Translations under genes and position numbers: made by a program
The notes under the pieces: model-generated
Seen by the model: the letters and a program-made list of their open reading frames with translations, nothing else
Told to the model about the DNA's origin: nothing
Databases searched by the model: none
In this document: positions 4,728 through 5,453 of the stretch, piece by piece
How the letters are laid out: each line of letters begins with the position of its first letter
Numbering within the stretch: position 1 is the stretch's first letter
NCBI GenBank assembly: GCA_029248825.1
Contig: JAQWIP010000031.1
Location: 1-5,453, forward strand
DNA: 5,453 bases
From: Alphaproteobacteria bacterium
Lineage (GTDB): Bacteria > Pseudomonadota > Alphaproteobacteria > RS24
Direction of reading: 5' to 3'

Positions 4728-5453
4728 CTATTGATTGCCCATAAGCTGGCCGAGGTGGCGCATTTTATGGTCGGCCAAAACGCAAGCCATCATCGCTTCG
4801 CCAACCGGCACAGCGCGAATGCCCACGCACGGGTCGTGGCGGCCTTTGGTGATAATCTCGGTTTCTTGCCCTTCGACATCCACGGTTTTGCGCGGCGTCA
4901 AAATCGACGAAGTGGGCTTGACCGCAAAGCGCACGCGAATGTCTTGGCCGGTCGAAATACCGCCCAAAATACCGCCCGCATGATTGCTATCAAAACCCGC
5001 TTGGCCCATTTCATCGGCATTGGCTTCGCCCGACAGAGCGGCGGCGTCAAAGCCCTCGCCAATCTCGACGCCTTTGACGGCGTTAATGCTCATCATGGCG
5101 GCGGCTAAATCGGCATCGAGTTTGGCGTAAACAGGCGCCCCCCATCCAACCGGCACACCGCTGGCGACGACTTCGATAATCGCCCCACAGCTCGAGCCAG
5201 CTTTGCGCACGCCATCGAGATAGCTCTCCCATTGGCTGGCCGCTTCGGCGTCTGGACACCAGAAAGGATTATTGTCCACTTCGTCCCAATTCCAATTGTC
5301 GCGATTGATTTTATGCGGCCCCATTTGCACCAAAGCGCCGCGAATACTCACACCGCTTAGCACTTGGCGCGCCACAGCAGAGGCGGCCACACGTGCCGCC
5401 GTTTCGCGCGCCGAAGAGCGCCCGCCGCCGCGATAATCGCGAATACCGTATTT
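4728..5453 (-). CDS. aroC: Chorismate synthase, C-terminal two thirds
   Basis: The last enzyme of the shikimate pathway, converting 5-enolpyruvylshikimate-3-phosphate to chorismate with reduced FMN. The gene enters from the right edge; 241 codons are visible and roughly 115-120 N-terminal residues are missing compared with the family's usual 350-370. In visible-fragment numbering: YGIRDYRGGGRSSARET (2-18), the flavin/substrate-site block; SSCGAIIEVVASGVPVGWG (87-105); SNHAGGILGGISTGQDI (156-172); and GRHDPCVGIRAVPVGEAM (204-221), the last family signature. An apparent start near 5390 is a GTG inside the gene, since the conserved sequence continues without a stop to 5453. It ends in TAG at 4730-4728, 31 bp before thiE, and probably heads the aroC-thiE-efp-suhB cluster. 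Confidence 0.97.
   Translation of the reverse strand, partial: KYGIRDYRGGGRSSARETAARVAASAVARQVLSGVSIRGALVQMGPHKINRDNWNWDEVDNNPFWCPDAEAASQWESYLDGVRKAGSSCGAIIEVVASGVPVGWGAPVYAKLDADLAAAMMSINAVKGVEIGEGFDAAALSGEANADEMGQAGFDSNHAGGILGGISTGQDIRVRFAVKPTSSILTPRKTVDVEGQETEIITKGRHDPCVGIRAVPVGEAMMACVLADHKMRHLGQLMGNQ

Noticed and set aside
4719..5108. Plus-strand open frame of about 129 codons antisense to aroC
   Set aside because: It is a shadow of the chorismate synthase gene, whose conserved motifs run through the whole stretch on the minus strand.
1..5453. Mobile elements, CRISPR arrays, tRNA or rRNA genes, phage or defence genes
   Set aside because: None seen. Nearly all bases are accounted for by housekeeping genes and their short spacers, with no terminal repeats, spacer arrays or abrupt changes in composition.

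Overview
This is a compact stretch of core chromosome from an alphaproteobacterium. The evidence is the EF-P sequence (start MKINGNEIRPGNVI, the KLNERFRSADKV block), the cysteine-free form of ribosomal protein L31, a small protein matching the DUF1192 family, an alphaproteobacterial-type ThiE (VAFGAFYETQTK, GVW.HP.GP) and the gene order itself. Base composition looks slightly GC-rich by eye. The order within the class cannot be fixed from this window. There is no sign of mobile DNA, CRISPR, tRNA or rRNA, and no gene-free stretch longer than about 185 bases.

Layout. Bases 1-90 (minus) are the N-terminus of a probable medium-chain quinone oxidoreductase, divergent from a 62-residue DUF1192-type protein (144-332, plus). 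Convergent to that is rpmE (351-575, minus), encoding L31. Its apparent Rho-independent terminator lies inside the 3' end of the DUF1192 gene. A 184-bp divergent region (576-759) separates rpmE from an ABC exporter half-transporter (760-2577, plus). This region carries a good sigma-70-type promoter for rpmE, a 23-bp imperfect tandem duplication that includes the -35 hexamer, and a 12-bp tandem repeat in the rpmE leader. The ABC gene ends 4 bp from the end of a minus-strand cluster read in the order aroC (partial, 5453-4728), thiE (4696-4028), efp (3935-3372), suhB (3370-2582).

Function. AroC makes chorismate, ThiE makes thiamine phosphate, EF-P relieves ribosome stalling at polyproline, and the SuhB-family protein is a Mg-dependent sugar/inositol phosphatase. 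In some bacteria SuhB also acts in rRNA transcription antitermination. With L31 on the same strand, the window leans towards translation and basic metabolism. efp and suhB are separated by one base and are probably translationally coupled. efp may also have its own promoter in the 92-bp thiE-efp gap.

No previously undescribed multi-gene system is visible. The observations worth a second look are small cis-acting structures around rpmE and efp, and the unexplained DUF1192 protein.
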